Positions 1-7,482 of a DNA stretch of 31,463 nt are shown here, piece by piece. Within the stretch, counting starts at the first letter, position 1; every line of letters starts with the position of its first letter. A program made the translations under genes and the position numbers. The notes beneath the pieces were generated by a model that saw only the letters and a program-made list of their open reading frames with translations, was not told the origin of the DNA and did no database searches. This DNA is from Bacteroidota bacterium (lineage in GTDB: Bacteria; Bacteroidota; Bacteroidia; Chitinophagales; Chitinophagaceae), in contig JAEZLJ010000104.1 of the NCBI GenBank assembly GCA_023415275.1, positions 1-31,463 of the forward strand. Reading direction: 5' to 3'.

Positions 1-474
1 CCCCTGGAAAGATTCTTTACCGTTTTTGAACCTATGAAAAAAGTGATGGGACCCGTATTGATCCAGTTGCCGCCCTTCCTGCCCTTTCATTACGATGTAG
101 CGGAATATTTTTACAAACTACTGGCTACTGTTTACAAGGATTACCGCTTCGTAATGGAGGTACGGCATATGACCTGGCTGGAAGAGGTAAGCCTGACCCT
201 GATGACAAAGTATAATATCGGTTTTGTCATCTCTCAATCCGGACAACAATTTCCTTATTCAGAAATGGTGACCGCAGAAAACGTCTATGTCCGTTTTCAT
301 GGCCCTGCGGAATTATATGCTTCTTCTTATTCCGATGAAATGCTGCAGTTCTTTGCTGACAAGTTCCTTGCCTGGCTGCAGGAGGATCTGAATGTGTGGG
401 CTTATTTCAATAATGATATTTTCGGCTATGCTCCTTCAGACGCCAAAAGGCTGAAAGCCATGCTACAAAAATAA
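1..474 (+). CDS. DUF72 (YecE-like) family protein, 5'-truncated
   Basis: The reading frame is open from the first base of the window, so the start lies upstream. An internal ATG at 34 is not the true start, because the eleven codons before it already read as protein. The visible 157 residues carry the C-terminal half of the DUF72 TIM-barrel-like family: G-P-V-L-I-Q-L-P-P early on, an E-V-R-H segment, the F-H-G block after a V-R motif, and the near-terminal Y-F-N-N-D followed by G-Y-A. The biochemical role of DUF72 proteins is not established; a cytoplasmic location is inferred from the family. It converges on the acidic-protein gene, with a hairpin terminator between them. Family call is firm; function is open. 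Confidence 0.9.
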   Translation, partial: PLERFFTVFEPMKKVMGPVLIQLPPFLPFHYDVAEYFYKLLATVYKDYRFVMEVRHMTWLEEVSLTLMTKYNIGFVISQSGQQFPYSEMVTAENVYVRFHGPAELYASSYSDEMLQFFADKFLAWLQEDLNVWAYFNNDIFGYAPSDAKRLKAMLQK

Positions 475-504
475 AGAGCAATGAAGCTCATTTCATTGCT
501 CTTT
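473..504. terminator. Bidirectional hairpin terminator
   Basis: A perfect 13-bp inverted repeat (arms 473-485 and 492-504, loop 486-491). The outer ends are A-rich on one side and T-rich on the other. It starts within the stop codon of the DUF72 gene and lies before the convergent acidic-protein gene, so it can serve both strands. Confidence 0.8.
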
Positions 505-522
505 AAACACGAGACTGCGTTT

Positions 523-843
523 TCACAGGTCATCCTCGTCCTCATCTTCATCGATATCATCATCTGTATCAATGATCAAATCGTCCTCGTCAATGTCATC
601 TTCATCAGGATCCGCATCATCTAACTCTACTTCATACTCCGCCTCATCACCTTCCAGTTCGTCTTCATCTCCGAGTACTAAATCGTCTTCATCTTCATCA
701 TCCTCGTCTTCGTCATCATCAGGGTCGGCATAATTACCATTGATAGGTTTTGTTTCTTCTGAGTAGGGCCTGTCTATCTGAATTCCCTGTACCTTGTTTT
801 TTAATAATTCCTGTTCATTCGTTTGAAGGACATCTTTTTCCAT
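523..843 (-). CDS. Small protein with extreme Asp/Glu-rich C-terminal tail
   Basis: 106 residues. Residues 1-39 are of ordinary composition and include a few Lys and Arg. From residue 40 to the end, 47 of 67 residues are Asp or Glu, with no Lys or Arg. No signal peptide or membrane segment is present, so it is probably cytoplasmic and disordered. The DNA is a low-complexity GAT/GAA/GAC repeat read on the minus strand, yet the frame stays open and has a clean ATG, which supports real coding. Such tails can bind cations or basic proteins, but that is inference. It is transcribed away from the CYTH-gene side and ends at the shared terminator. No known family recognised. Confidence 0.7.
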   Translation of the reverse strand: MEKDVLQTNEQELLKNKVQGIQIDRPYSEETKPINGNYADPDDDEDEDDEDEDDLVLGDEDELEGDEAEYEVELDDADPDEDDIDEDDLIIDTDDDIDEDEDEDDL

Positions 844-942
844 ATCAACGTTTCTACCATTACTTAAAAAGGTGTGCCAAAAAATTAAGGCTTAATAACC
901 CTTACACATTCAGTGCCTTACAAGGTTGAGATTAATTATATC

Positions 943-1470
943 TTATGCAAGTGAGGATTTTTTTGCCAGCAACAGGTCGCTGTAAGACTCTGCTATGAAC
1001 TGCTCTTCCTGTAATTGGAATAATGCCTTGTATTCATCACATTGTTTTTTCAAGGTCTCCAGTCCTATGCTGCCATCTTTATCAATGGCTTCCACCTCCA
1101 CAAAAGTGCCCAGCTCTTTTACAGTATCAAAATGAAATTTTACATTGTCTATAAAGTAGATCTTTCTTTGTTTGTCCACTATGGCTTTCACGCCAAGGGC
1201 TGTAAGCAGTATCTGTTTCAGTGATGGATCGGATGGATGTTGATACAATAGTACATTTGACTGTTTGGCACCGGCTACATTCGTCCTTTCATAATGGATC
1301 AGGGCATGCTCTATATTCCCTTCCCGGAGTTTCATCCGGCCATGGGCTACATTAAAATAAGTATCTACCTGGTGGTCCTCGCCTTTATACAATGGAGACA
1401 GTGAAGCTAATGTGGCCTCCAGGTCTGGTAGATTGTCTACCCTGGCCTTGAATTCATAATTGATATGCAT
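943..1470 (-). CDS. CYTH domain protein
   Basis: 175 residues, close to a single CYTH domain. The family forms an eight-strand tunnel that binds triphosphates with divalent metal, and includes class IV adenylate cyclases, thiamine triphosphatases and tripolyphosphatases. Visible signatures are the N-terminal E6-x-K8-x-R10 strand, Q-x-D-T-Y-F at about residues 34-39, G-R-x-K-L-R-E at 44-50, a later I-H-Y-E-R strand and F-V-E-V-E-A towards the end. The usual E-x-E-x-K is replaced by E-F-K-A-R, so the exact substrate cannot be predicted. No signal peptide; cytoplasmic. It runs divergently from the regulatory-domain gene at 1565, with about 95 bp between them for both promoters. Confidence 0.88.
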   Translation of the reverse strand: MHINYEFKARVDNLPDLEATLASLSPLYKGEDHQVDTYFNVAHGRMKLREGNIEHALIHYERTNVAGAKQSNVLLYQHPSDPSLKQILLTALGVKAIVDKQRKIYFIDNVKFHFDTVKELGTFVEVEAIDKDGSIGLETLKKQCDEYKALFQLQEEQFIAESYSDLLLAKKSSLA

Positions 1471-1507
1471 AAGAATGACTTGAGGGTGTCAAAATAAAGC
1501 AAATCAA

Positions 1508-1543
1508 TTTGTTCTTTTACCATAGCTTTTACATTTAGTTTTG
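1508..1543 (+). promoter_or_regulatory. Bacteroidota-type promoter (TTTG ... TAnnTTTG)
   Basis: TAGTTTTG at 1536-1543 is an exact match to the Bacteroidota -7 box TAnnTTTG. A TTTG at 1508-1511 could be the -33 box, although the 24-nt spacer is one base over the usual range. Because the -7 box covers a TTG at 1541, that codon cannot be the translation start if this promoter is real. Confidence 0.5.
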
Positions 1544-1564
1544 TTACTTGCTTCAAAGCTTTTA

Positions 1565-2299
1565 TTGAAACGCAAATACCTGTACATACCATTTTTACTG
1601 GCTTTCATCTTTACCCTTCTATCATTTACTGTGCAGGCACAATACAAGGTAAAAGGCACGGTCTATGACAGCTCCCGTATCTATCCCATTGAATCGGTTA
1701 CTGTATTAAGCACCAATGGCAAGGGCACTGTCACTGACTCCCTTGGACGTTATTCACTGGATGTAAGCGATAAGGATTCTATATGGTTCTCCTTCCTGGG
1801 CAAACCCACACCTAAATACCCCATTGTAAAAATTACTGACATCACCCGCTTCGACATCGCCTTGCGTTTGAAGATGAATGTGATGCAGGAAGTAAGGGTG
1901 CGCAGCCATGTGTATAAAGAAGATTCCCTTCAAAACCGAAAGGATTATGCAAAGGCTTTCAATTTCAAAAGGCCTAATATATCAGACATGACCTCCATCA
2001 GCAGTTCAGGAGTAGGCATTGACCTGGACGAGGTGATCAGGGTATTCCAGTTCCGCAAGAACAAGTCCATGGAAAAGTTCAGGGAGAGATTGCTGGAACA
2101 GGAACGGCAGAAGTTTGTGGACCATAAATTCAACAGGCCTCTGGTGCGCAGGCTTACCCAGCTGCCCGAAGCAGACCTTGACAAATTCATGTTGAAATAC
2201 AGGCCTACCTATGAATTTGCCTTATTTAGTTCTGAATACGATTTCCAATATTATATCAAGAAGGCTGGTGAAGAATACAACAAGGCCAAAACCTTTTAA
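1565..2299 (+). CDS. Secreted carboxypeptidase-regulatory-like domain protein
   Basis: The frame can be opened at a TTG at 1541, but that codon lies inside a promoter box. A TTG at 1565 instead gives M-K-R-K, a hydrophobic stretch and cleavage after V-Q-A-Q, a textbook signal peptide, leaving about 244 residues. The first mature ~85 residues (Y-K-V-K-G-T-V-Y-D..., G-K-G-T-V-T-D-S-L-G-R-Y) form the CarboxypepD_reg-like beta-sandwich that is common at the front of TonB-dependent receptors. Here there is no plug or barrel. The remainder is a charged, probably helical region of unknown role. Likely periplasmic or outer-membrane associated. No ATG start exists, which is unusual. It is followed 42 nt later by the dipeptidase gene on the same strand. 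Confidence 0.8.
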   Translation: MKRKYLYIPFLLAFIFTLLSFTVQAQYKVKGTVYDSSRIYPIESVTVLSTNGKGTVTDSLGRYSLDVSDKDSIWFSFLGKPTPKYPIVKITDITRFDIALRLKMNVMQEVRVRSHVYKEDSLQNRKDYAKAFNFKRPNISDMTSISSSGVGIDLDEVIRVFQFRKNKSMEKFRERLLEQERQKFVDHKFNRPLVRRLTQLPEADLDKFMLKYRPTYEFALFSSEYDFQYYIKKAGEEYNKAKTF

Positions 2300-2341
2300 T
2301 GCCTCCACAGAATTACCTAAATTGATGGGATAATTCATTCT

Positions 2342-3544
2342 ATGCGCCCTCATCTTTTATTATCTCTTTGCCTGGTAGCATGGCTCTCTTCATGCCAGTC
2401 ATATAAAAAGATCCATAAGGAAGCTGTTTTGATAGATAGCCACAACGATGTGCTGTCTTCTGTTACCATGAATGGATTGAGCATTGAGCAGGACCTTACC
2501 GGCAAAGCGCATTCAGATATTGCCAGGTTTAAAAAAGGCGGTGTGGATGTGCAGGTTTTTTCCATATTCTGTGATGAGAAATTTGGTAAGGACACGGCCT
2601 TCAAATTTGCCAACATTGAAATTGATTCGCTATATGCCATTGTCAACCGCAACCCTCAAAAGATGATGATGGTAACCAATCCGGGGCAGTTACAGGAAGC
2701 GGTACGTCAGAAGAAACTGGGATGCATGATAGGTGTAGAGGGTGGACATATGATAGAAGATAAGTTGGCGAACCTGGACAGCCTGTATCAAAGAGGAGCA
2801 CGCTACATGACACTGACCTGGAACAACTCCACCTCCTGGGCCACTTCGGCAGCGGATGAAAGCACCATGGCTACGGGTACACAACGCGGATTAACTCCTT
2901 TTGGCAGGCAGGTGGTCAATAGGATGAACCAGTTAGGCATGATGGTGGATCTTTCTCACGTGGGCATTCAAACCTTCTGGGATGCCATTAACACGTCCAC
3001 CCGTCCGGTAATAGCTTCCCACAGCGACGCATATGCGCTTTGCCCTGTGCCACGCAACCTCAATGATGAGCAGATACTGGCCATAGCAAAAAAGGGCGGT
3101 ATTATAGATCTTAATTTTTATTCAGGGTTTTTGGATAGTAATTATCAATCCAGGCAAACTGAATTTAATGCCAGGCACCAGCACGAAACAGATTCATTGA
3201 AAGCATTGCACTGGGATTCTTTCCAGGTTGAGGAATGGATGGCCGCCCACTACCCTGTAGAATACAGTGCATTGAGGCCTCCCTTGTCTGTATTGCTTGA
3301 CCATCTTGATCATATAGTGAAGCTGTCAGGCGTAGATCATGTGGGTATAGGATCTGATTTCGATGGTATTCACTCAGCTCCACAACAACTGGATGATGTG
3401 AGTACCTTTCCCCTCCTTACCAAAGAGCTTTTGAAAAGAGGCTATAAGAAAGCAGATATCTTCAAGATCCTTGGTGGCAATTTTATCAGGGTATTTAAGG
3501 CATGCCAGGAAGGAACTCCAGGGGCTATGACTGACATAAAATAA
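2342..3544 (+). CDS. M19 family membrane dipeptidase, lipoprotein
   Basis: 400 residues. An N-terminal hydrophobic segment ends in L-S-S-C18, a lipobox, so the enzyme is probably anchored to a membrane outside the cytoplasm. The rest is the M19 renal-dipeptidase fold, a binuclear zinc TIM barrel. Candidate metal ligands are H34 and D36 (S-H-N-D), E133 (E-G-G-H), H206 (L-S-H-V) and H227 (S-H-S-D), with the late G-S-D-F-D-G segment. The family cleaves dipeptides and often accepts a D-residue at the C-terminal side, which fits the D-aminoacylase and serine hydrolase encoded a few kb away. Length is normal and all key residues are present. Likely co-transcribed with the gene before it. Confidence 0.93.
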   Translation: MRPHLLLSLCLVAWLSSCQSYKKIHKEAVLIDSHNDVLSSVTMNGLSIEQDLTGKAHSDIARFKKGGVDVQVFSIFCDEKFGKDTAFKFANIEIDSLYAIVNRNPQKMMMVTNPGQLQEAVRQKKLGCMIGVEGGHMIEDKLANLDSLYQRGARYMTLTWNNSTSWATSAADESTMATGTQRGLTPFGRQVVNRMNQLGMMVDLSHVGIQTFWDAINTSTRPVIASHSDAYALCPVPRNLNDEQILAIAKKGGIIDLNFYSGFLDSNYQSRQTEFNARHQHETDSLKALHWDSFQVEEWMAAHYPVEYSALRPPLSVLLDHLDHIVKLSGVDHVGIGSDFDGIHSAPQQLDDVSTFPLLTKELLKRGYKKADIFKILGGNFIRVFKACQEGTPGAMTDIK

Positions 3545-3604
3545 TTGATCAGTAATTTCGAACCAAACTAATCTAACCAGCAAAACCATATAAAGTATTT
3601 CCAC

Positions 3605-4141
3605 ATGGACCAGCTATCATTAGGCATTGGAACACGCCTGCAACATACACAACATGGACCCGGCGTAATAGTCGGTATCCGCTATGCTACCTACCTGATC
3701 TCTTTTATTTATCATGGCATCAAAGAGGTGGACAAGAATGATGCACACCTGGAAGAGATCATCCCTGAGAACGTGACAGAGGAAATTGAAACCCATTCGG
3801 ATGTGGAAAGATCACTCCTTAAAATTTTAAGGCTATGGGGTGGCATTTCTGAGGTGGTTCCTTTGGGTGAAAGATGGCAGAAAGGTACCATGGTGTTGCA
3901 GCCGGCAGATAAAACACTGAAGCCTAAAGAGCTCCCCATTGAAGACTTCTTTCATAAAATAGTGATGCTGCGCGATAGGCTCAGGGTGATGGAGCAACAG
4001 ATCAATGCCCACAAGGTATTGACCGATGAAGAGAAAGTAAACCTGCAGCAATACATTACCCGTATCTATGGTTCATTAACCACCTTCAATGTCCTTTTCA
4101 GAAACAAAGAGCAGTGGTTTGTGGGCGAAAGCACTAAATAA
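3605..4141 (+). CDS. Conserved hypothetical protein with N-terminal H-x-x-x-G-x-G tudor-like segment
   Basis: 178 residues, soluble, no signal peptide. The first ~45 residues (G-T-R-L-Q-H, then H-G-P-G-V-I-V-G-I, then S-F-I-Y-H-G) resemble the small beta-barrel found at the C terminus of UvrD/PcrA helicases and in CarD-like RNA-polymerase-binding proteins. The C-terminal half is charged and helical (R-D-R-L-R-V-M-E-Q-Q). I do not recognise a named family. The tudor-like resemblance is by eye only. The gene is followed 3 nt after its stop by the end of a convergent gene, leaving no room for a terminator. Confidence 0.75.
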   Translation: MDQLSLGIGTRLQHTQHGPGVIVGIRYATYLISFIYHGIKEVDKNDAHLEEIIPENVTEEIETHSDVERSLLKILRLWGGISEVVPLGERWQKGTMVLQPADKTLKPKELPIEDFFHKIVMLRDRLRVMEQQINAHKVLTDEEKVNLQQYITRIYGSLTTFNVLFRNKEQWFVGESTK

Positions 4142-4144
4142 CCA

Positions 4145-4381
4145 TTAGGCTTTCCTGTCCTTATAGGAAATGTCACTATCCTTGAATTGCCGGGTATCTA
4201 CATGCAGCAAAGAATACATAGGGCAACTGCCGGTAATGGCGGTGATGATAAATAATAAAGCCAATGCTATCAACACATAATTCCAGGGGGCGGCAAACCC
4301 GGGAGTGAATAATAATATTAACAATACAACACCTATTACCAGGCGCAGCAACCTGTCAAGGACAGCCATATTCTTTTTCAT
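4145..4381 (-). CDS. DUF2892 (YgaP-like transmembrane) small membrane protein
   Basis: 78 residues. The pattern is M-K-K-N-M, then R-L-L-R-L-V-I-G-V-V-L, two adjoining hydrophobic helices at about 13-30 and 35-52, then the G-S-C-P-M-Y-S-L-L signature just after helix two. This is the DUF2892 hairpin, found alone or fused to rhodanese domains. A conserved Cys sits at the membrane face. Inner-membrane location is inferred; the function of stand-alone versions is unknown. Starts at an ATG on the minus strand with a Lys-rich N terminus. Confidence 0.85.
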   Translation of the reverse strand: MKKNMAVLDRLLRLVIGVVLLILLFTPGFAAPWNYVLIALALLFIITAITGSCPMYSLLHVDTRQFKDSDISYKDRKA

Positions 4382-4603
4382 GAAGCAGTAATTTTTTCTA
4401 AGCTATCAAAGGCTACTAAATAATAGTATGATTCACGTCAGGTGTACCCTGGTTGGCTATCAACCAATTATCATTTTTAATAATTTCTTCTCATAAAATA
4501 GTTGTAGATTTAAAAACGACTTCCGCGTCCCTTTTTAAGCACATCCATATAATCTCTTTCCCTGCTAGAAGCAACCAAATAAAACTTTAATAAAACTTAT
4601 TGT

Positions 4604-5827
4604 ATGGAACAGGTACTAGCTGCGCCTCTTTCTCAAACCACTATCCCTTTAAAGAGAATTTCCTATCGTATAGAATCCATTGACCTGTTGAGAGGATTTG
4701 TCATGATCGTCATGGCGCTGGACCATGTCAGGGATTTTTTCCATATCACCAGCTGGACAGACGATCCTTTGAATATGGCTACCACTACCCCGGCCCTGTT
4801 CCTTACCCGTTGGATTACGCATTTCTGTGCGCCAGTGTTTGTGTTCCTGGCAGGCACCTCCGGCTGGTTTCAGCACCAGCGCAAAAGCACGAAGGAATTG
4901 AGCAGGTTTCTCATAACCCGTGGCTTATGGCTGGTATTGGTGGAAGTGTTGATCATCAACTTCGCTTTTTCTTTCGATCCTAACTATTCCTTTATAGGCC
5001 TTCAAACCATCTGGTCCATCGGCATCAGCATGATCATCCTGGGACTGGCCATCTGGCTGCCTTTTCCTATTATTTTGGCACTGGGGCTGTTGATCGTATT
5101 GGGCCACAACTCGCTTGATTTTTATGAGGCCCGCCATGTGCCTCCTTATGGGTTTATCTATTCCCTCCTGCACCACCAGGGCGGTTTTCCATTGTGGGGC
5201 AATCATGTGCTGTTCATAATGTATCCATTTCTGCCCTGGGCAGGACTGATGATGCTGGGATATTGCTTCGGAAAATTGTTCACCAGTTATTCGGGGGCGC
5301 AAAGAGCCAGGGTGTTGACGCTGCTTGGCACAGGGATCATCCTCTTTTTCATTGCCTTAAGAACCATCAACATCTATGGTAATCCCGAACCATGGACCGT
5401 GCAAAAGAACCAGCTGTTCACTTTCCTGTCTTTCATAGATACACATAAATACCCGCCCTCCCTTTTGTATATGTGCATGACCATTGGCCCTGCCATCCTG
5501 TTTGTGGCATGGGCAGGCCATATTAAAAACAGCTTCACCCGATTTGTTACAGTATTTGGGCGGGTACCCTTCTTTTATTATGTGTTGCACTTTTTCCTGA
5601 TCCATATCATCAGCTCTTTGTTCTTTTTATCCCGCGGCCATACAGTGGCGGAGGGCATGCAGGGTGCAGCTAAAGGACTGCCCAATTTTGTGGCGCCTAC
5701 TGAAGGCTATTCACTCTGGGTGGTATATGCTGTTTGGGTATTTGTCATACTCAGTTTATACCCGCTGTGCAAGTGGTTTAGTGAGTATAAACTTAGGCAC
5801 AGGCAGTGGTGGCTGAGTTATTTATAG
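4604..5827 (+). CDS. HGSNAT-like membrane acyltransferase (DUF1624)
   Basis: 407 residues with about ten hydrophobic segments. The N-terminal I-D-L-L-R-G (D27 to G31) followed by M-A-L-D40-H41 is the hallmark of the DUF1624/heparan-alpha-glucosaminide N-acetyltransferase superfamily. The next conserved block is A-P-V-F-V-F-L-A-G-T-S-G. Members are thought to pass an acetyl group across the membrane to a sugar amine or hydroxyl; the actual acceptor here is unknown. It stands alone, preceded by 222 bp without a gene, and converges with the serine hydrolase gene across 25 bp. A second, differently built member of the same superfamily lies at 26921-28057. Confidence 0.88.
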   Translation: MEQVLAAPLSQTTIPLKRISYRIESIDLLRGFVMIVMALDHVRDFFHITSWTDDPLNMATTTPALFLTRWITHFCAPVFVFLAGTSGWFQHQRKSTKELSRFLITRGLWLVLVEVLIINFAFSFDPNYSFIGLQTIWSIGISMIILGLAIWLPFPIILALGLLIVLGHNSLDFYEARHVPPYGFIYSLLHHQGGFPLWGNHVLFIMYPFLPWAGLMMLGYCFGKLFTSYSGAQRARVLTLLGTGIILFFIALRTINIYGNPEPWTVQKNQLFTFLSFIDTHKYPPSLLYMCMTIGPAILFVAWAGHIKNSFTRFVTVFGRVPFFYYVLHFFLIHIISSLFFLSRGHTVAEGMQGAAKGLPNFVAPTEGYSLWVVYAVWVFVILSLYPLCKWFSEYKLRHRQWWLSYL

Positions 5828-5852
5828 GATAGTTGTCCAGGATGGACCTTCA

Positions 5853-7382
5853 TCATTTTGATATCTCGCGGATATGGTATTCCTGTATAAGGGCCGGTCG
5901 CTCGGGTGTCAGCGTGAAGCTGATCATCAGGTTGGCCTTTTCTCCTTTTACCAGGAAACTGCCTCTTAAATTATTCTCTGGCACCAAAGGTTCTATACTT
6001 ATTATTTTCCCGGCCTTTTCAAAAAGGTCTTTAGATTCCTTTACCAGCCCGTTCAAAGGATGATCCGCAAAAAAGTTCTCGGCAAAGATGCCCGATTGCC
6101 TGGCCTTATTCCATTCGGGTAATAGTTGTACCAATTCTTTTTGACGCTGCTCTAAAATAACAGAGGGAGGAATGCTTCTCTTTTTCAATCCTGACATGCT
6201 TACCAGTGTATCCAGTATGGAGAGGTTGAAAGTGGCTGTGGGTGCATAGGTCACATTGCCAAAACAAACAACGCCAATGCCATAGTCAGGCATGATGGTC
6301 CAGTTGCTGCCAAAGCCCGGCAAGCCTCCGGTATGTCCTACAAAGATCCTGTTCTCACAATCAGCCAGCCAGCGCAGACCATAGGCATAGGCTGCCGCCG
6401 TAGGGCAACTGCGTCCACTGGCAAATTGAAACCGGGCATTCAGGCCACTGAAGTTGGCTGCCTTTTGCATTTCCCTAAGCGAGCTTCTTTTCAACACCTT
6501 ATTTTCCGGTTCATTCCTGGGCGGCCATGCAGAAAGATGCAGGGCCATATACTTGCTGAAATCTTCCAGCGTAGTGATGATGCCTCCCATGGCCCCGTAG
6601 GCGCCGTCGTGCAGCAGCGCTTCTTCTTTCCAGGTATTATCCTCCCAACGGTATCCATGCGCCAGCATCTGTTCAGGCACCTGGGCATACTCGTAATAAG
6701 TATGGGTCATTCCCAAAGGAATGAAAATATGCTCTTTAATGTATTGTTGATAGGGCATCCTGGTGATGTTGGTAATGATCTTTCCCAGCAGTGCAAAACC
6801 CAAGTTACTATACTCATAAGCAATACCGGGCACGTTTGAAAAGCTTACACTGCCGATGGTTTGCAGCAGGTCCTTGTCTGTATCAGCCAGTTGCCTGTCC
6901 CCCCACGGATTATCTTCCGGAAAGCCCGCTGCATGCGTTAGCAGGTGACGGATGGTGATGACGGGCGCATCTGAAGTGAGGTAACTGATATTTTTCATTT
7001 CGGGTATATACTTCCAGGCGGCATCGTCCAGGTGTAATTTACCGGCATCCCTTAACTGCAGTATGGCCATGGCTGTAAAGCTCTTGCTCATGGAGGCGAT
7101 CCGGAAAGCGGAAGAACCCGTGGCCGCCAGCTTTTTCTCTATATTGATATTTCCATAGCTTCCTGTGTAGGCCAGCTTACCATCCACCATTACCCCATAC
7201 ACCATACCCGGGAAATGATTTTTCTCCGCCTGCTGTTGATACAGCGCATCAATCACCGCCTTGGTACTTTTAATTTTTTCCAGCCTGCTACTGTCATCGA
7301 AATAGGCAGGTCTGTAAACTGCCTGGGAAAAAGAAATGGTAAAAACCAATGAGGCAATAAGCAGTAATAAGGCAGGCTTCAT
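5853..7382 (-). CDS. Secreted serine hydrolase, class C beta-lactamase fold
   Basis: 509 residues. Signal peptide with probable cleavage after the S-F-S-Q segment around residue 20. All three motifs of the penicillin-binding/beta-lactamase-C family are present: S97-M-S-K100 (nucleophile and general base pair), Y190-S-N192, and H349-T-G-G352 in place of the K-T-G triad. H-T-G is common in esterase, D-aminopeptidase and AmpH-like members, so a true beta-lactamase is less likely than a peptidase or esterase. A further ~110 residues follow the catalytic domain, reaching to the C terminus. It is divergent from the D-aminoacylase gene with 100 bp between the two ATGs, consistent with a shared control region and related substrates. 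Confidence 0.9.
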   Translation of the reverse strand: MKPALLLLIASLVFTISFSQAVYRPAYFDDSSRLEKIKSTKAVIDALYQQQAEKNHFPGMVYGVMVDGKLAYTGSYGNINIEKKLAATGSSAFRIASMSKSFTAMAILQLRDAGKLHLDDAAWKYIPEMKNISYLTSDAPVITIRHLLTHAAGFPEDNPWGDRQLADTDKDLLQTIGSVSFSNVPGIAYEYSNLGFALLGKIITNITRMPYQQYIKEHIFIPLGMTHTYYEYAQVPEQMLAHGYRWEDNTWKEEALLHDGAYGAMGGIITTLEDFSKYMALHLSAWPPRNEPENKVLKRSSLREMQKAANFSGLNARFQFASGRSCPTAAAYAYGLRWLADCENRIFVGHTGGLPGFGSNWTIMPDYGIGVVCFGNVTYAPTATFNLSILDTLVSMSGLKKRSIPPSVILEQRQKELVQLLPEWNKARQSGIFAENFFADHPLNGLVKESKDLFEKAGKIISIEPLVPENNLRGSFLVKGEKANLMISFTLTPERPALIQEYHIREISK

Positions 7383-7448
7383 ATCTTAGGTCTTTGAGAT
7401 TCCAAATTAATTTATTTACACTTTGCACTGACAAAACAATGCCTATCC

Positions 7449-7478
7449 TTGATCTCAGGATGGCATATAATATCTTTA
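7449..7478 (+). promoter_or_regulatory. Probable promoter of the D-aminoacylase gene
   Basis: TTG (7449-7451), a 19-nt spacer and TATCTTTA (7471-7478) match the Bacteroidota TTG-N17-23-TAnnTTTG pattern with one mismatch in the last base. The -7 box ends only 4 nt before the ATG at 7483, so transcription should begin at or next to the start codon, which implies a leaderless mRNA. Confidence 0.55.
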
Positions 7479-7482
7479 GAAC

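Noticed and set aside
5828..5852. Terminator between convergent DUF1624 and serine hydrolase genes
   Set aside because: Only a 5-bp stem with a 3-nt loop and no T-tract; too weak to call.
5853..7382. True class C beta-lactamase (antibiotic resistance)
   Set aside because: The third motif is H-T-G-G, not K-T-G, and the protein is longer than AmpC enzymes; a peptidase or esterase is more likely.
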